Part shown: in pieces, positions 9,440 to 18,429 of the stretch
How positions within the stretch are numbered: position 1 is the stretch's first letter
How the letters are laid out: each line of letters starts with the position of its first letter
Source of the DNA: JASHPR01 sp963842355
GTDB lineage: Bacteria; Actinomycetota; Actinomycetes; Streptosporangiales; Streptosporangiaceae
Assembly: GCA_963842355.1 (NCBI GenBank)
Contig: CAWJGC010000004.1
Location: forward strand, 124,001 to 188,000
Length of the DNA: 64,000 bases
Direction: 5' to 3'
Made by a program: the position numbers and the translations under genes
Notes under the pieces: model-generated
What the model was told of the DNA's origin: nothing
Seen by the model: only the letters and a program-made list of their open reading frames with translations
Database searches by the model: none

Positions 9440-11527
9440 ATGATCCCGGCGTCGCGGCGGCGCCTTGCGGTCTTGCACCTGGTTGTGGCGTCGCTGCTGA
9501 TCGGCCTCGGCGCGCGGCTGTGGTTCGTGCAGGTGATGTCGGGCAGTGCGTTTGCCAGCCAGGCCAGGCAGGAGCAGACCGAGAACGTGATCGTGCCGCC
9601 GGTGCGCGGGGAGATCCTGGACGACACGGGCAGTCCGATGGTGGACAACCGCTCCACGCTGGTGGTCTCGGTCAACATGTCCGGCCTGGCGCAGCAGCAG
9701 GACGGCGGGGTGGCCGAGTTGCACCGGCTCGCGGCGCTGCTCGGCATGAACTACCAGCTGCTCAGCGACGAGGTGCGGATCTGCACGGCCAAGGTGCAGC
9801 AGCCGTGCTGGCCGGGATCGCCGTACCAGCCGATCCCGGTGGGGCAGAACGTTTCGTACCAGGGGGCGCTGCAGGTGATGGAGAGCCAGAGCGAGTTTCC
9901 CGGGGTGACTGCCCAGGTGCAGCCGGTCATCAACTATGGGCAGCCGGTCGGCACCGACACGGCGCAGGTGCTCGGGTACCTGCAGCCGATCACGGCTCAG
10001 GAGATGAAGCAGCGCGACCTGCCGGAGACCGGTTTTTCCGGGGTGGACCTGGTGGGCCAGTCCGGCCTGGAGGGCGAGTACGACCAGGAGTTGCGCGGCA
10101 CCGTCGGGGACGAGGTGGTCCGGGTCAACGCCGCTGGCCAGGTCACGGGAACGGTCAAGCAGACCCCGGCGACGGCCGGCGACGACCTGGTGACCAGCAT
10201 CAACGCCGGCGTTCAGGAAGATGCCTACAACGCGCTCGCCAGCGCGATTGCCAGGGTGCAGGCGGAGGGCAACCCGGATGCAACCAGCGGTGCCGCGGTC
10301 GTGATGACCACGACCGGCCGGCTGATCGCGATGGCCAGCTATCCGACGTACGACCCGAACATCTGGACCGGAGGGATCTCCGAGCGGCAGTTCCGGGAGC
10401 TGTCCGGCAGCGGGGACGGCGAGCCGATCCTGAACCGGGCCACCCAGGGCGAGTACCACCCCGGATCGACCTGGAAGGTGACCACGCTGGCCGCCGCGGT
10501 CGCCGGCGGTTACCCGCTGTACGGCTCGTATGACTGCCCGGCCTCGGTGAACGTCGACGGTCGTGTGTTCAACAATGACTTCGGAAACGGCGGGTACATG
10601 TCCTTGCAGGAGGCGCTGATACTGTCCTGCGACACGATCTTCTACAACTTCGGCTACCAGATGTGGCAGCAGGATCAGCCGTACACGAACGTGAATGTCG
10701 TCACCAGCCCGAACGCGCCGGTGCAGACGGTGCAGAGGATGGAGCTGAGGTGGGGATTCGGCCAGCTCACCGGGGTTGACCTGCCAGAAGAGAGCGAGGG
10801 CACGATCCCGACCCGGGAATGGCTGTACTACTTCTGGAAGGACAATGCCCACACCGGGCAGGACTGGTGCAAGTACGGCAACGCGAACGGCGACTATGTC
10901 CAGCAGATCGAGTACCAGGACTGCTACTACGGCAACATCTGGGAGCCCGGCCTGGCCGTCGACGCCGCGATCGGCCAGGGCTACGTGGCGGTCACCCCGC
11001 TGCAGCTGGCCCGCGCGTACGCGGCGCTCGCCAACGGCGGCACGCTCTACAGCCCGCGGGTGGGCGAGGCGCTGCTCAGCCCGGACGGCAAGGTGGTGCA
11101 GCAGATCACCCCGCCGGTGGCAGGTCACCTGCCGGTCGCCCAGTCCACCCTGGCCTACATCAGAACAGCCCTGCAGGGAGTGGTGACGTCGGGCACCGCG
11201 GCCGGCGCGTTCGCCGGGTTCCCGCTCAACACGGTGTGCGTGGCGGGCAAGACGGGCACCGCGCAGGTGTTCGGCAATCTGGCCACCTCGGTGTTCGCCT
11301 CGTTCGCCCCCTGCAACGATCCCAAGTACGTGGTCGTGGTAATGATCCCCAACTCCGGGTACGGGGCCGATGTCTCCGCGCCGGCGGTCCGCCAGATCTG
11401 GGACGGGATCTACGGGCTTCAGGGCCAGAAGGCGGCCCTGCCCGGCGGCCAGCTGCCCGGGCTGCCGCACATCAACCAGGCAGGCCAGATCGTCCAGTCA
11501 GCAGTACCCGCAGCGAAGAACGGATGA
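9440..11527 (+). CDS. mrdA: Penicillin-binding protein 2 (peptidoglycan transpeptidase)
   Basis: Class B PBP of 695 residues that cross-links peptidoglycan outside the membrane, usually working with a SEDS glycosyltransferase such as RodA. One N-terminal transmembrane helix (LAVLHLVVASLLIGLGARL) is followed by the dimerisation domain and the transpeptidase domain. Active-site motifs are S343TWK (HPGSTWKVTT), SCD at 396-398 and K604TG (AGKTGTAQ). ATG 9440 is chosen because GGAGG lies just upstream and the helix follows immediately; the frame is open from 9233 but that extension is not protein-like. No rodA or mreB lies beside it. Confidence 0.92.
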   Translation: MIPASRRRLAVLHLVVASLLIGLGARLWFVQVMSGSAFASQARQEQTENVIVPPVRGEILDDTGSPMVDNRSTLVVSVNMSGLAQQQDGGVAELHRLAALLGMNYQLLSDEVRICTAKVQQPCWPGSPYQPIPVGQNVSYQGALQVMESQSEFPGVTAQVQPVINYGQPVGTDTAQVLGYLQPITAQEMKQRDLPETGFSGVDLVGQSGLEGEYDQELRGTVGDEVVRVNAAGQVTGTVKQTPATAGDDLVTSINAGVQEDAYNALASAIARVQAEGNPDATSGAAVVMTTTGRLIAMASYPTYDPNIWTGGISERQFRELSGSGDGEPILNRATQGEYHPGSTWKVTTLAAAVAGGYPLYGSYDCPASVNVDGRVFNNDFGNGGYMSLQEALILSCDTIFYNFGYQMWQQDQPYTNVNVVTSPNAPVQTVQRMELRWGFGQLTGVDLPEESEGTIPTREWLYYFWKDNAHTGQDWCKYGNANGDYVQQIEYQDCYYGNIWEPGLAVDAAIGQGYVAVTPLQLARAYAALANGGTLYSPRVGEALLSPDGKVVQQITPPVAGHLPVAQSTLAYIRTALQGVVTSGTAAGAFAGFPLNTVCVAGKTGTAQVFGNLATSVFASFAPCNDPKYVVVVMIPNSGYGADVSAPAVRQIWDGIYGLQGQKAALPGGQLPGLPHINQAGQIVQSAVPAAKNG

Positions 11528-11924
11528 GTCCGGTTCGCGGCTCTTCGGCCTGGGCGCGACGGCGGACCGACTACAGAATGACCTATTCGGCGCGCAATGC
11601 ACGGCACATGCAGCTCTCGAAAATGCTGTGCAGAACGGCGGGTCGGCGGGCGTTATTCCTGAGCTTCCCCACTGCTCAGCGTGATGCTGCCGATCGACGT
11701 AGGCCGATGTAGGGCCGATACAGCGTGACCGATCTGCTGGGCGCCACAGTCGGTCGCTGGGCGAGGTGCTTGTCGATCTAGGATCGCGGCCGCCACGCGA
11801 TGGCGTCATGCCTGATCGGACGCGCCGTATGCGGCTATGTCCGGATGGTCCGTCCTCGGATGAGAGCCGCCTGTTCGAGTGCGCAGAGTGCAGAGTCACA
11901 GCCGACGCCCGGGCGCCGAGTCGG
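11528..11924. other. Gene-poor stretch
   Basis: No credible coding, RNA or repeat feature was seen between the PBP2 stop and the hydrolase remnant. Confidence 0.5.
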
Positions 11925-12044
11925 TCAGGACTGCAGGAAGGCCAGCAGGTCAACGTTGATCGTCTCGGCCTCGGTGGTCGGCATGCCGTGCGGGAATCGT
12001 TTGTACGTCTTGAGCGGGGATGCGGCCCAGGGTGGGCTTGAGCG
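11925..12044 (-). pseudogene. Alpha/beta hydrolase, C-terminal remnant
   Basis: The last 37 or so codons read SPLKTYKRFPHGMPTTEAET and INVDLLAFLQS before TGA. This is the C-terminal end of chloroperoxidase-like alpha/beta hydrolases, with the catalytic His in PHGM. It is joined in frame to an amidase fragment, so a deletion fused two unrelated genes. Its N-terminal half is absent. Confidence 0.6.
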
Positions 12045-12622
12045 CGCTGATCCCGCAGCACTGCGCCGGCCAGCGCATCGATCCGAGCCCGTCGCCCCGA
12101 CCCCCAGCGGGGTCATGCCGGTGGCCAGCGCTGCGGCGTCGCCGCCGCTGGAGGCGCCGGGGGTCCGGGACCGGTCCCAGGGGTTACTGGTCGCCCCACA
12201 CAGTTCGCTGACACAGTGCCAGCGAACCCCGATATCGGCCAGGTTGGTGTGGCCGAGCGGGATCGCCCCGGCAGCCCGGAGCCGCTCCACGTGCGGTGCG
12301 TCCCGGGCCGGGTACGCCTCCGCCCGCATCCTGAGCCCCTGGGTGGTCGGCGTGCCGGCCAGGTCGATGCTGCCCTTGACGGTGAACGGGACGCCGAGAA
12401 GCGGCGGCAGGTCACCGCCGGCGGCGACCGCGCGGTCGGCTGCCGTGGCCGCTTCGAGCGCCTGGTCGGCCAGCAGGATCGTGACGCCGTTGACAGACGG
12501 ATTCACCGCCTCGATCCCCGCAGGCAGGCCTCGATGACTTCCCGGCTGGACGCCTGCCCGGACCTGATGGCCCCCGCCAGGTCCACCGTGCTCATGCGCC
12601 ACAAGCCGGTAGCGGTGCTCAT
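12045..12622 (-). pseudogene. Amidase-signature family enzyme, N-terminal remnant with frameshift
   Basis: ATG 12622 opens MSTATGLWRMSTVDLAGAIR then SGQASSREVIEACLRG. A one-base loss near 12530 shifts the frame to IEAVNPSVNGVTILLADQAL. The amidase Ser-cisSer-Lys site is partly present: catalytic Lys in GVPFTVKGS and the Gly/Ser-rich loop GASSGGDAAALATG. The rest of the domain is missing after about residue 175, where it runs into the hydrolase tail. Amidases hydrolyse carboxamides; the substrate here is unknown. Clearly non-functional. Confidence 0.7.
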
Positions 12623-12731
12623 GTCGGTACTCCCATGGATGCGGAACAGCCAGTTAGGGCGCGTTTCATGCGTGCGGCCACCCCGCCAGGGTCTCGCGGA
12701 GCTACTCGCCTGCCGCGGACTTGAGCGGGTC

Positions 12732-13208
12732 TTACACGCGCCGTGGCACGTTGCCAGTCAGGGCGAACACGAATCGCATCGCCTTGTGACCGGGGTCTGC
12801 GGTAGGGCCAAACATGCACGGGCACCCGCCCTCGATCACGGTGATGCCGCGCTGGCGGCCGTACTCAGCGGCTGAGTGCGATACGCTGCCCGCGCCGGGC
12901 CCCCGGTGCATCCAGACCCGTTTGATGCCGAGGTCCGCGCACTCGCGGATAGTGCCCTCGGCCGTCTGCGGCTTGGTTCCGATCACCACCCAGTCGACCC
13001 CGCCGGCGATGGACCTCAGGTCGTGGTAGCAGGTGTCGCCTTCGACCTGGTCCGCGTTCGGGTTTACCGCGAAAACCTGGTAGCCGCGTTGCCTCAGGCG
13101 CTGGTACACGACGTTGCTGCCGTGGCCCTGCGGCTTCCTCGACACCCCGGTGACGGCAACCCGCCTACCCACAAGAAACTCCGCTGCGGCTTGCTTCATC
13201 GTCTGCAC
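12732..13208 (-). CDS. CoA-binding domain protein (YccU-like)
   Basis: Single-domain Rossmann protein of 158 residues. It shows the CoA_binding_2 pattern: RRVAVTGVSRKPQGHGSNVV near the N-terminus, then GYQVFAVNPNAD, DWVVIGTKPQTAE, KRVWMHRGPGAGSVS and ITVIEGGCPCMF. Such proteins bind CoA or a nucleotide; no reaction is established. GTG 13208 is preferred because AGGAGG lies about 6 bases upstream; ATG 13199 is the alternative. The C-terminal FALTGNVPRRV ends normally, so the gene looks intact amid several remnants. Confidence 0.85.
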   Translation of the reverse strand: MQTMKQAAAEFLVGRRVAVTGVSRKPQGHGSNVVYQRLRQRGYQVFAVNPNADQVEGDTCYHDLRSIAGGVDWVVIGTKPQTAEGTIRECADLGIKRVWMHRGPGAGSVSHSAAEYGRQRGITVIEGGCPCMFGPTADPGHKAMRFVFALTGNVPRRV

Positions 13209-13540
13209 TTCAGGCCTCCTCCGGCTCGGTCCAGGGCCGAGGCGGGTCCTTCGAGCCATGCCTTGATGTTGTTCAGGTCTTGCCCGGACCGCGGCTGCAT
13301 TCGGCGCGCTGACAAGCAGCACGTGGCGCCGCATGAGCTATCTTGATCACCTCCCGGCAGAGCCGGCGAGCACGCCCGCTGACGCTTCTGCCAAGCCGTC
13401 TGGAAGCTCGGCTTCGACACCCACTCTCCAGCGCAGATTCCGCGGTGCCAGAGGCGTAGGTCCCGGCGCGGCCGACTCGGTCGTGGACGCTACGATCGCG
13501 TCCGTGCTCCCGGTGTCGGCCACGATGGCTGGCCGGCCGT
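13209..13540. other. Gene-poor stretch
   Basis: No credible gene; the plus-strand frame leading into the MMPL remnant is open here but not protein-like. Confidence 0.4.
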
Positions 13541-13862
13541 GCGAACTGCCGTCCCGGATCCGCGGACGGTACGACGTGACGGAGGACAACACCGCGGCGG
13601 TGGCCGGAGGCGTGCATCGGCCCGGCGGGGTGATCACGAGCGCGGCGCTGTTGCTGATCATCGTGGTGGGCACGTTCTCCATCTCGGGCGTCACGACCAT
13701 CAAGCTGCTCGGCGTGGGCATGATTGTCGCGCTGGCCGTGAACGCCACGACCGTGCCGGTGTGCTCGTTTCCGGCCGCCATGCGCCTGGTCGGCCAGGCG
13801 AACTGGCAGGCACCCAGGTTCTTGCGGCCGCTCTACGCCAGGTACGGCGTTCACGCGCATGG
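13541..13862 (+). pseudogene. MMPL-family membrane transporter, C-terminal remnant
   Basis: The sequence reads LPSRIRGRYDVTEDNTAAVA, then GGVITSAALLLIIVVGTFSI, TTIKLLGVGMIVALAVNATT and LRPLYARYGV. This is the last transmembrane pair of MMPL/RND lipid exporters. The N-terminal several hundred residues are absent. The usual D in the VDAT motif is N (AVNATT). It is a dead fragment. Confidence 0.6.
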
Positions 13863-14292
13863 GCCGCCCGGGATGGGCAGATCGCAGGATCCGGTTTCAC
13901 CGGGCGTCAGCGAAAATGCCCGGCCGGGGGGCCAGCATCGCAGGGCGTCCACAGTCGAACGCCACAGTCCACCTGGTGCCCATCACGCCTCCCCACAAGC
14001 GGCATTCAACCGATATCGAGCAGAACGGGCGCCCGGGCATCCTTCCGCTCATCCGAGCGCCGGACAGGCCCGTGAGGTGTGACACGCGGCCGCATGCATA
14101 TCATCCGTTCGGGCGCGGCTCCGACAGCCCGACCAGCCGATCAGGCTGGCGTCCAGAACGGCGGATCAGGAGCGGCCGAGACCGGCATTCAGTAACAGCC
14201 CGTGACCGAGCAGGCCATCTCCGGGCAGTTCCTTATTGCCGTCGGCGGGCAGGGGTCCGATGACCGCCAACAGCCTCCAGAATCGGGTCGGC

Positions 14293-14489
14293 TCAGGAAA
14301 CCGCTGGTCCAGGCCCATAACGGTTCTGCAACGTGTCCAGATAAATGTCGGCCGGCACTTTCAACAACGAGCTCATCCGCAGCGGCGAAAACCTGGTCCA
14401 TTCCAGGGCCACGTCCGACAGCTTCGGCAGGATGGTTGACGCCAGCGCCCTGTCCCTGATGAACTCCTCCGGCTCAAGCCCGAGACCGA
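14293..14489 (-). pseudogene. Unidentified coding remnant
   Basis: A protein-like reading frame (LEPEEFIRDRALASTILPKL, then SDVALEWTRFSPLRMSSLLK and VPADIYLDTLQNRYGPG) ends in TGA at 14293. It abuts the sdhA fragment in a different frame. No family was recognised. Confidence 0.3.
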
Positions 14490-14858
14490 TCGCCGTATCT
14501 TGCCGTCTTTGGTGCGGTCGAACAGCGCGCCCCAGGCCTCGAGTTCCCAGACCCGGTCCGGGGCCTCCTTGGCGTGGAGCTCGGCCATCCGCCAGTTGTT
14601 CAGGAACTTGCCCCCGCGCATGGTGTCGCGGAAGTGGACCATCCAGTTATCAAGGGGGTTCACGTTGCCCATCGCCGCCGCGGCGCCGCCCTCGGCCATG
14701 ACCGTGTGCGCCTTGCCGAACAGCGACTTGGAGATGATCGCCGTTTTCTTGCCTGCCAGCCTGGCCTCGATCGCCGCGCGCAGCCCCGAGCCGCCCGCCC
14801 CGACCACCACGATGTCGTAGGGGAGTCGCTCGATGTCAGACGATGCTCTATCAGCCAC
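14490..14858 (-). pseudogene. Succinate dehydrogenase/fumarate reductase flavoprotein, N-terminal remnant
   Basis: About 122 residues from ATG 14858. The FAD-binding motif DIVVVGAGGSGLRAAIEARL is followed by KTAIISKSLFGKAHTVMAEG, where His of KAHT is the covalent-FAD region, and the substrate-side GGAAAAMGNVNPLDNW. Similarity stops at LFDRTKDGKI, with roughly four fifths of the enzyme missing. It follows the broken membrane-subunit gene by 12 bases, so this was an sdh operon. The organism must have another complete succinate dehydrogenase if it respires. Confidence 0.8.
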
Positions 14859-14870
14859 GTTGTGCCTGCC

Positions 14871-15308
14871 TCAGTTGAAGAACCTCGGGTCGCTGAACAC
14901 CCCGGCGGAGGCGTGCGGCTCGCGCGCCGCGCAGGCCGCGGGAGCGCGCCAGAAGGACCGGTAGTAGGCCCGCCGGTAGTAGTAGCAGGTGAGCCGGAAG
15001 CCGAGCACGAACGGCAGCGACACCAGCGCGTAGGGGATGATCGGCGGCAGCGCCGGCAGCCACCGGCCCAGGCTGCTCGACCCCGGCGCGCACTCGCCGC
15101 TGATGCAGGGCGAGTAGAACGGGGTCAGGTAGTGGTACTTGGGCACCCAGCACCAGTGCCCGATGAACACGTGCACGGTGGCGTAGGTCACCCAGACCGT
15201 GAGCAGCGCCGCCGTGACCGCCGGGGCCCGCCATCAGGGGTCCTTGCGCAGCGTGCGCTCCGAGATCTGCGCCCTGGTCCTGGCCGTCGCATGCGCTGCC
15301 TGCGTCAT
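14871..15308 (-). pseudogene. Succinate dehydrogenase membrane subunit with in-frame TGA
   Basis: ATG 15308 reads MTQAAHATARTRAQISERTL then RKDP, TGA (15234-15236), and continues in the same frame WRAPAVTAALLTVWVTYATV, HVFIGHWCWVPKYHY and RLTCYYYRRAYYRSFW. The hydrophobic helices and Trp/Tyr-rich loops fit an actinobacterial sdh cytochrome-b/anchor protein. The stop probably replaced an Arg or Trp codon. The C-terminus also looks shortened. Together with the truncated flavoprotein gene, the whole locus is dead. Confidence 0.7.
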
Positions 15309-15475
15309 AGCCGGCGCCCCTGAGCGCACCGGGATTGCTCTGTGTGCTTCCGCCGCCCGGCCCGGCGGATGCTAACTCCGGCGACCGGAATGCGCTGGCA
15401 GCCGGCGACGTGGTACCCGGCGATCGCAGTCGCGCCGTGGCGGTGAGCCGCGTCGCAGGATGCGCTGATCCGCAC
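15309..15475 (-). pseudogene. Truncated copy of the 87-aa protein at 20621-20884
   Basis: GTG 15475 opens MRISASCDAAHRHGATAIAG, closely matching MRISGSCDVRHGHGLAGIAG of the other copy, but the sequence diverges after about 30 codons. It has the same divergent position relative to an ArsR-type promoter palindrome, showing a duplicated module that has decayed. Confidence 0.6.
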
Positions 15476-15495
15476 CTGGCCTCCTCCGCAGCTGG

Positions 15496-15511
15496 TTGCT
15501 AAGATTAGCAA
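15496..15511. promoter_or_regulatory. ArsR-type operator palindrome (decayed module)
   Basis: TTGCTAAGATTAGCAA has perfect 7-bp arms around GA, followed by TTGCTGAG. The same layout is at 20906-20921. Confidence 0.6.
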
Positions 15512-15640
15512 TTGCTGAGCCGATGATAAGAGCACCGGGCGGGGCCGTCGCCGGGCCGGAAGGCAGCTTTTGAGGTGGCGGGCACGCAATAGGGGCACCT
15601 GAGGGATACGGGCGCCTGTCGGGCTAAGGAGGCTGCTGCG

Positions 15641-15790
15641 ATGCGTGTGGCATGCCAGCTGAAGGCGGATTTCCTCACGACGCCCGGGCATCCCGCCCGG
15701 ACGCCGGTGGCGGGACTGCTCGCCGGCTGCGCTCCCGCCGTCGGGCAGCGGCTCCCGCAGGTGCGGCCCGGCGTGGGCCGCGGCGGGGCT
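15641..15790 (+). pseudogene. Degenerate ArsR-family regulator
   Basis: CQLKADFLTTPGHPARTPVA aligns with YQLKAEFFKTLGHPARIRVL of the intact gene at 21048. The DNA-recognition helices are lost after about 45 codons, although RLPQV remains. The ribosome site (AGGAGGCTGCTG) is also conserved with 21048. It is a dead paralogue. Confidence 0.65.
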
Positions 15791-15855
15791 GTGCCGGTGG
15801 TGACCTGGGCCGGCCATATCGGCGGGGCACGGCGGCGCGGGCCAGCGGGCTGGCG

Positions 15856-16149
15856 ATGAGAATGACGCGGCAGTACGTGGCGGGTGAGTTGTCGGTACTG
15901 CTCGCGCACGTGCAGGCGGTGACCAGTACCGAGGCGGCCAGGCGTGACGCGTGGTCCCTGCGGTACGCGGCCGAGACGCAGCCGATCCCGGCACTGGCCT
16001 CGGTGACCGAGCGCGCACTGGCGTTGGCCGAGGGCCTGTGCTGGGATTCGCTGAGCCGGGGCGACACGGCGGCGTTCCTGCGCCAGGCGGCGGTCTGCGC
16101 CGAGCTGCACGACTTCGGCGTCTGCGCCGGCCTGCTCGACGACGATTAG
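15856..16149 (+). CDS. Small hypothetical protein, 97 aa
   Basis: Starts MRMTRQYVAGELSVLLAHVQ and ends CAELHDFGVCAGLLDDD. It is predicted all-helical and acidic at the C-terminus, with a regular G/C third-position pattern. No motif was recognised. It is 61 bases upstream of the acetyl-CoA synthetase gene on the same strand and may be cotranscribed with it. The start at 15856 is the first ATG after the decayed ArsR remnant; ATG 15862 is also possible. Confidence 0.6.
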   Translation: MRMTRQYVAGELSVLLAHVQAVTSTEAARRDAWSLRYAAETQPIPALASVTERALALAEGLCWDSLSRGDTAAFLRQAAVCAELHDFGVCAGLLDDD

Positions 16150-16210
16150 CCAGGCCTGCGCTCCGTTTTCCGGCAGTTATCTTCCGGCGACAGACACGAG
16201 AGGCAAGACA

Positions 16211-18352
16211 ATGGCAGAAAGCCAGGAGCCGCAGGGTCCCGCGGCGCAGGTCTCCGAGACACAGGTGTCCGAGGCGCAGATCGCAGTCCACTGGCGCGAG
16301 GAGGAATACATCTATCCTCCGCAGAAGTTCGTCGAGCAGGCTAACGCCGCCGACCCGGCCATCTTCGAGCGGTTCACCGAGGACAAATTCCCCGACTGCT
16401 TCAAGGAGTACGCGGACCTGCTCACCTGGGACGCGCCGTGGCACACCACGCTGGACACCAGCAACGCGCCGTTCTGGAAGTGGTTCGTCGGCGGCAGGCT
16501 GAACGCGTCGTACAACTGCGTGGACCGGCATGCCGAGGCCAAGCCGGACAAGACCGCGATCATCTTCGTGCCGGAGCTCGAGTCCGACGAGCCCGTCCAC
16601 ATCAGCTACGCGGAGCTGCACCGGCAGGTAAACGAGTTCGCCGCCCTGCTGCGAGACTTCGCCGGCCTCAAGGCGGGTGACCGGGTGACCCTGCACCTGC
16701 CCATGGTCGCCGAGCTGCCGGTCACCATGCTCGCCTGCGCCCGGCTCGGGGTGATCCATTCGGAGGTGTTCGGCGGCTTCAGCGGCCATGCCTGCGGGAC
16801 CCGGATCGCCGACTCGGGCAGCCGTGTCCTGATCACCATGGACGGCTACTACCGCGGCGGCCAGCTGATCGACCACAAGGTCAAGGCCGACGAGGCCCTG
16901 GCGACGGCGGCCGAGGAGGGCCAGGAGGTCGACAAGGTGCTGGTCTGGCGGCGGCATCCTGGTCAGTACGCCTCGAAGATCCCGATGGCCGACGGCAGGG
17001 ACTTCTTCGTCGACGAGCTGCTCGGCGAGCACCGGGGCGCGACCGTCGAGCCGGTGTCGATGCCGGCCGAGGCGCCGCTGTTCCTGATGTATACCAGCGG
17101 CACCACCGGCCGGCCGAAGGGCTGCGAGCACAGCACCGGCGGGTACCTGTCCTACGTGGCCGGGACGTCCAAGTACTACCAAGACATCCACCCCGGCGAC
17201 GTGTACTGGTGCATGGCCGACATCGGCTGGATCACCGGCCACTCCTACATCGTCTACGGGCCGCTGGCGCTCGGCACCACCACCCTGGTCTACGAGGGCG
17301 TGCCCAACTATCCCGACGGCGGGCGGCCGTGGCGGATCGCGGAGAAGCTCGGGGTGAGGATCTTCCACACCTCGCCGACGTCGATCCGGATGCTGCGCAA
17401 GGTCGGCCCGGAGGAGCCGAAGAAGTACGACTATCACTTCAAGCACATGACCACGGTGGGCGAGCCGATCGAGCCGGAGGTCTGGCGCTGGTATCACGCC
17501 GAGGTCGGCAAGGGCGAGGCGGCGATCGTCGACACCTGGTGGCAGACCGAGAACGGCGGCTTTCTTGGCAGCACGCTGCCGGCGCTGCAGCCGATGAAGC
17601 CGGGCAGCTGCGGCCCGGGCGTGCTCGGGATGTACCCAATCATCTACGACGAGGACGGCAACGAGGTGCCGAGGGGCAGCGGGAAGGCGGGCAACATCTG
17701 CATCCGCAACCCCTGGCCGGGCAGCTTCCAGACGATCTGGGGCGACCCGGAGCGGTATCTCGCCACCTATTACCGGAAGTACAACAAGAACCCGGACAGC
17801 AAGGACTGGCGCGACTGGCCGTACTTCACCAATGACGGGGCGGTCCAGGCGGCCGACGGGTACTTCCGGATCCTCGGCCGCGTGGACGACGTGATCAACG
17901 TGGCCGGGCACCGGCTGGGCACCAAGGAGATCGAGTCCGCTTCGCTGACGGTCCCCGAGGTCGCCGAGGCGGCGGCGGTGCCGGTGATCGATGACATCCG
18001 GGGCCGGGTCGTGGAGGTGTACGTCTCGCTCAAGCCCGGTTTCGAGCCGGGCACGGAGATGGAGGACAAGGTCAGCAAGGCGATCGAGACCGAGATCGGC
18101 AAGATCGCCCGGCCGAAGAACGTCTGGATCGTGCCCGACATGCCGAAGACCAGGTCGGGCAAGATCATGCGGCGGGTCATCGCGTCGATCTCCAACTTCG
18201 CCGACGTCGGGGATGTCACTACTCTGGCCAACCCCGAGATCGTGGATGACATCCGGCACCACGTGCAGACGGCGAAGGTCGCGAAGGACGACGTCCCGCG
18301 TGAGCTGACCGAGGCCGAGTTCGAGGAGATCAAGAAGTTCGGCGGCGAGTAG
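16211..18352 (+). CDS. acs: AMP-forming acetyl-CoA synthetase
   Basis: Cytoplasmic enzyme of 713 residues converting acetate, ATP and CoA to acetyl-CoA via acetyl-AMP. ANL-superfamily motifs are complete: P-loop MYTSGTTGRPKG (Tyr294 onward), DTWWQTENGG, the hinge/ribose motif GRVDDVINVAGHRLG, and the C-terminal PKTRSGKIMRR with catalytic Lys651, normally controlled by acetylation. The N-terminus is about 20 residues longer and Gln/Glu-rich compared with typical Acs, and the C-terminus has a Lys/Glu extension. It faces pckG across a hairpin, giving an acetate-to-gluconeogenesis gene pair. Confidence 0.92.
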   Translation: MAESQEPQGPAAQVSETQVSEAQIAVHWREEEYIYPPQKFVEQANAADPAIFERFTEDKFPDCFKEYADLLTWDAPWHTTLDTSNAPFWKWFVGGRLNASYNCVDRHAEAKPDKTAIIFVPELESDEPVHISYAELHRQVNEFAALLRDFAGLKAGDRVTLHLPMVAELPVTMLACARLGVIHSEVFGGFSGHACGTRIADSGSRVLITMDGYYRGGQLIDHKVKADEALATAAEEGQEVDKVLVWRRHPGQYASKIPMADGRDFFVDELLGEHRGATVEPVSMPAEAPLFLMYTSGTTGRPKGCEHSTGGYLSYVAGTSKYYQDIHPGDVYWCMADIGWITGHSYIVYGPLALGTTTLVYEGVPNYPDGGRPWRIAEKLGVRIFHTSPTSIRMLRKVGPEEPKKYDYHFKHMTTVGEPIEPEVWRWYHAEVGKGEAAIVDTWWQTENGGFLGSTLPALQPMKPGSCGPGVLGMYPIIYDEDGNEVPRGSGKAGNICIRNPWPGSFQTIWGDPERYLATYYRKYNKNPDSKDWRDWPYFTNDGAVQAADGYFRILGRVDDVINVAGHRLGTKEIESASLTVPEVAEAAAVPVIDDIRGRVVEVYVSLKPGFEPGTEMEDKVSKAIETEIGKIARPKNVWIVPDMPKTRSGKIMRRVIASISNFADVGDVTTLANPEIVDDIRHHVQTAKVAKDDVPRELTEAEFEEIKKFGGE

Positions 18353-18375
18353 CCGGCCGCGTCACCGGCAACCGG

Positions 18376-18394
18376 CGGCCCCGCGCGCGGGCCG
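18376..18394. terminator. GC hairpin between convergent acs and pckG
   Basis: CGGCCC and GGGCCG arms enclose CGCGCGC in the 77-base gap between the two convergent stops. No T-tract is present. Confidence 0.4.
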
Positions 18395-18429
18395 CGGTCA
18401 CCAGGGAGACCGGCGTGATCGGGTAGCCG

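Noticed and set aside
9095..11470. Long minus-strand open frame opposite the PBP2 gene
   Set aside because: It is antisense to a gene with full family motifs, is Arg/Gln/His-rich, and arises from high GC at third positions.
15234..15236. TGA in the sdh membrane subunit as a selenocysteine codon
   Set aside because: No SECIS-like hairpin was seen, the position is not a redox site, and the adjacent flavoprotein gene is truncated, so decay is simpler.
15305..18262. 985-codon minus-strand frame opposite acs
   Set aside because: Antisense shadow of acetyl-CoA synthetase; only its end at 15309-15475 has independent support.
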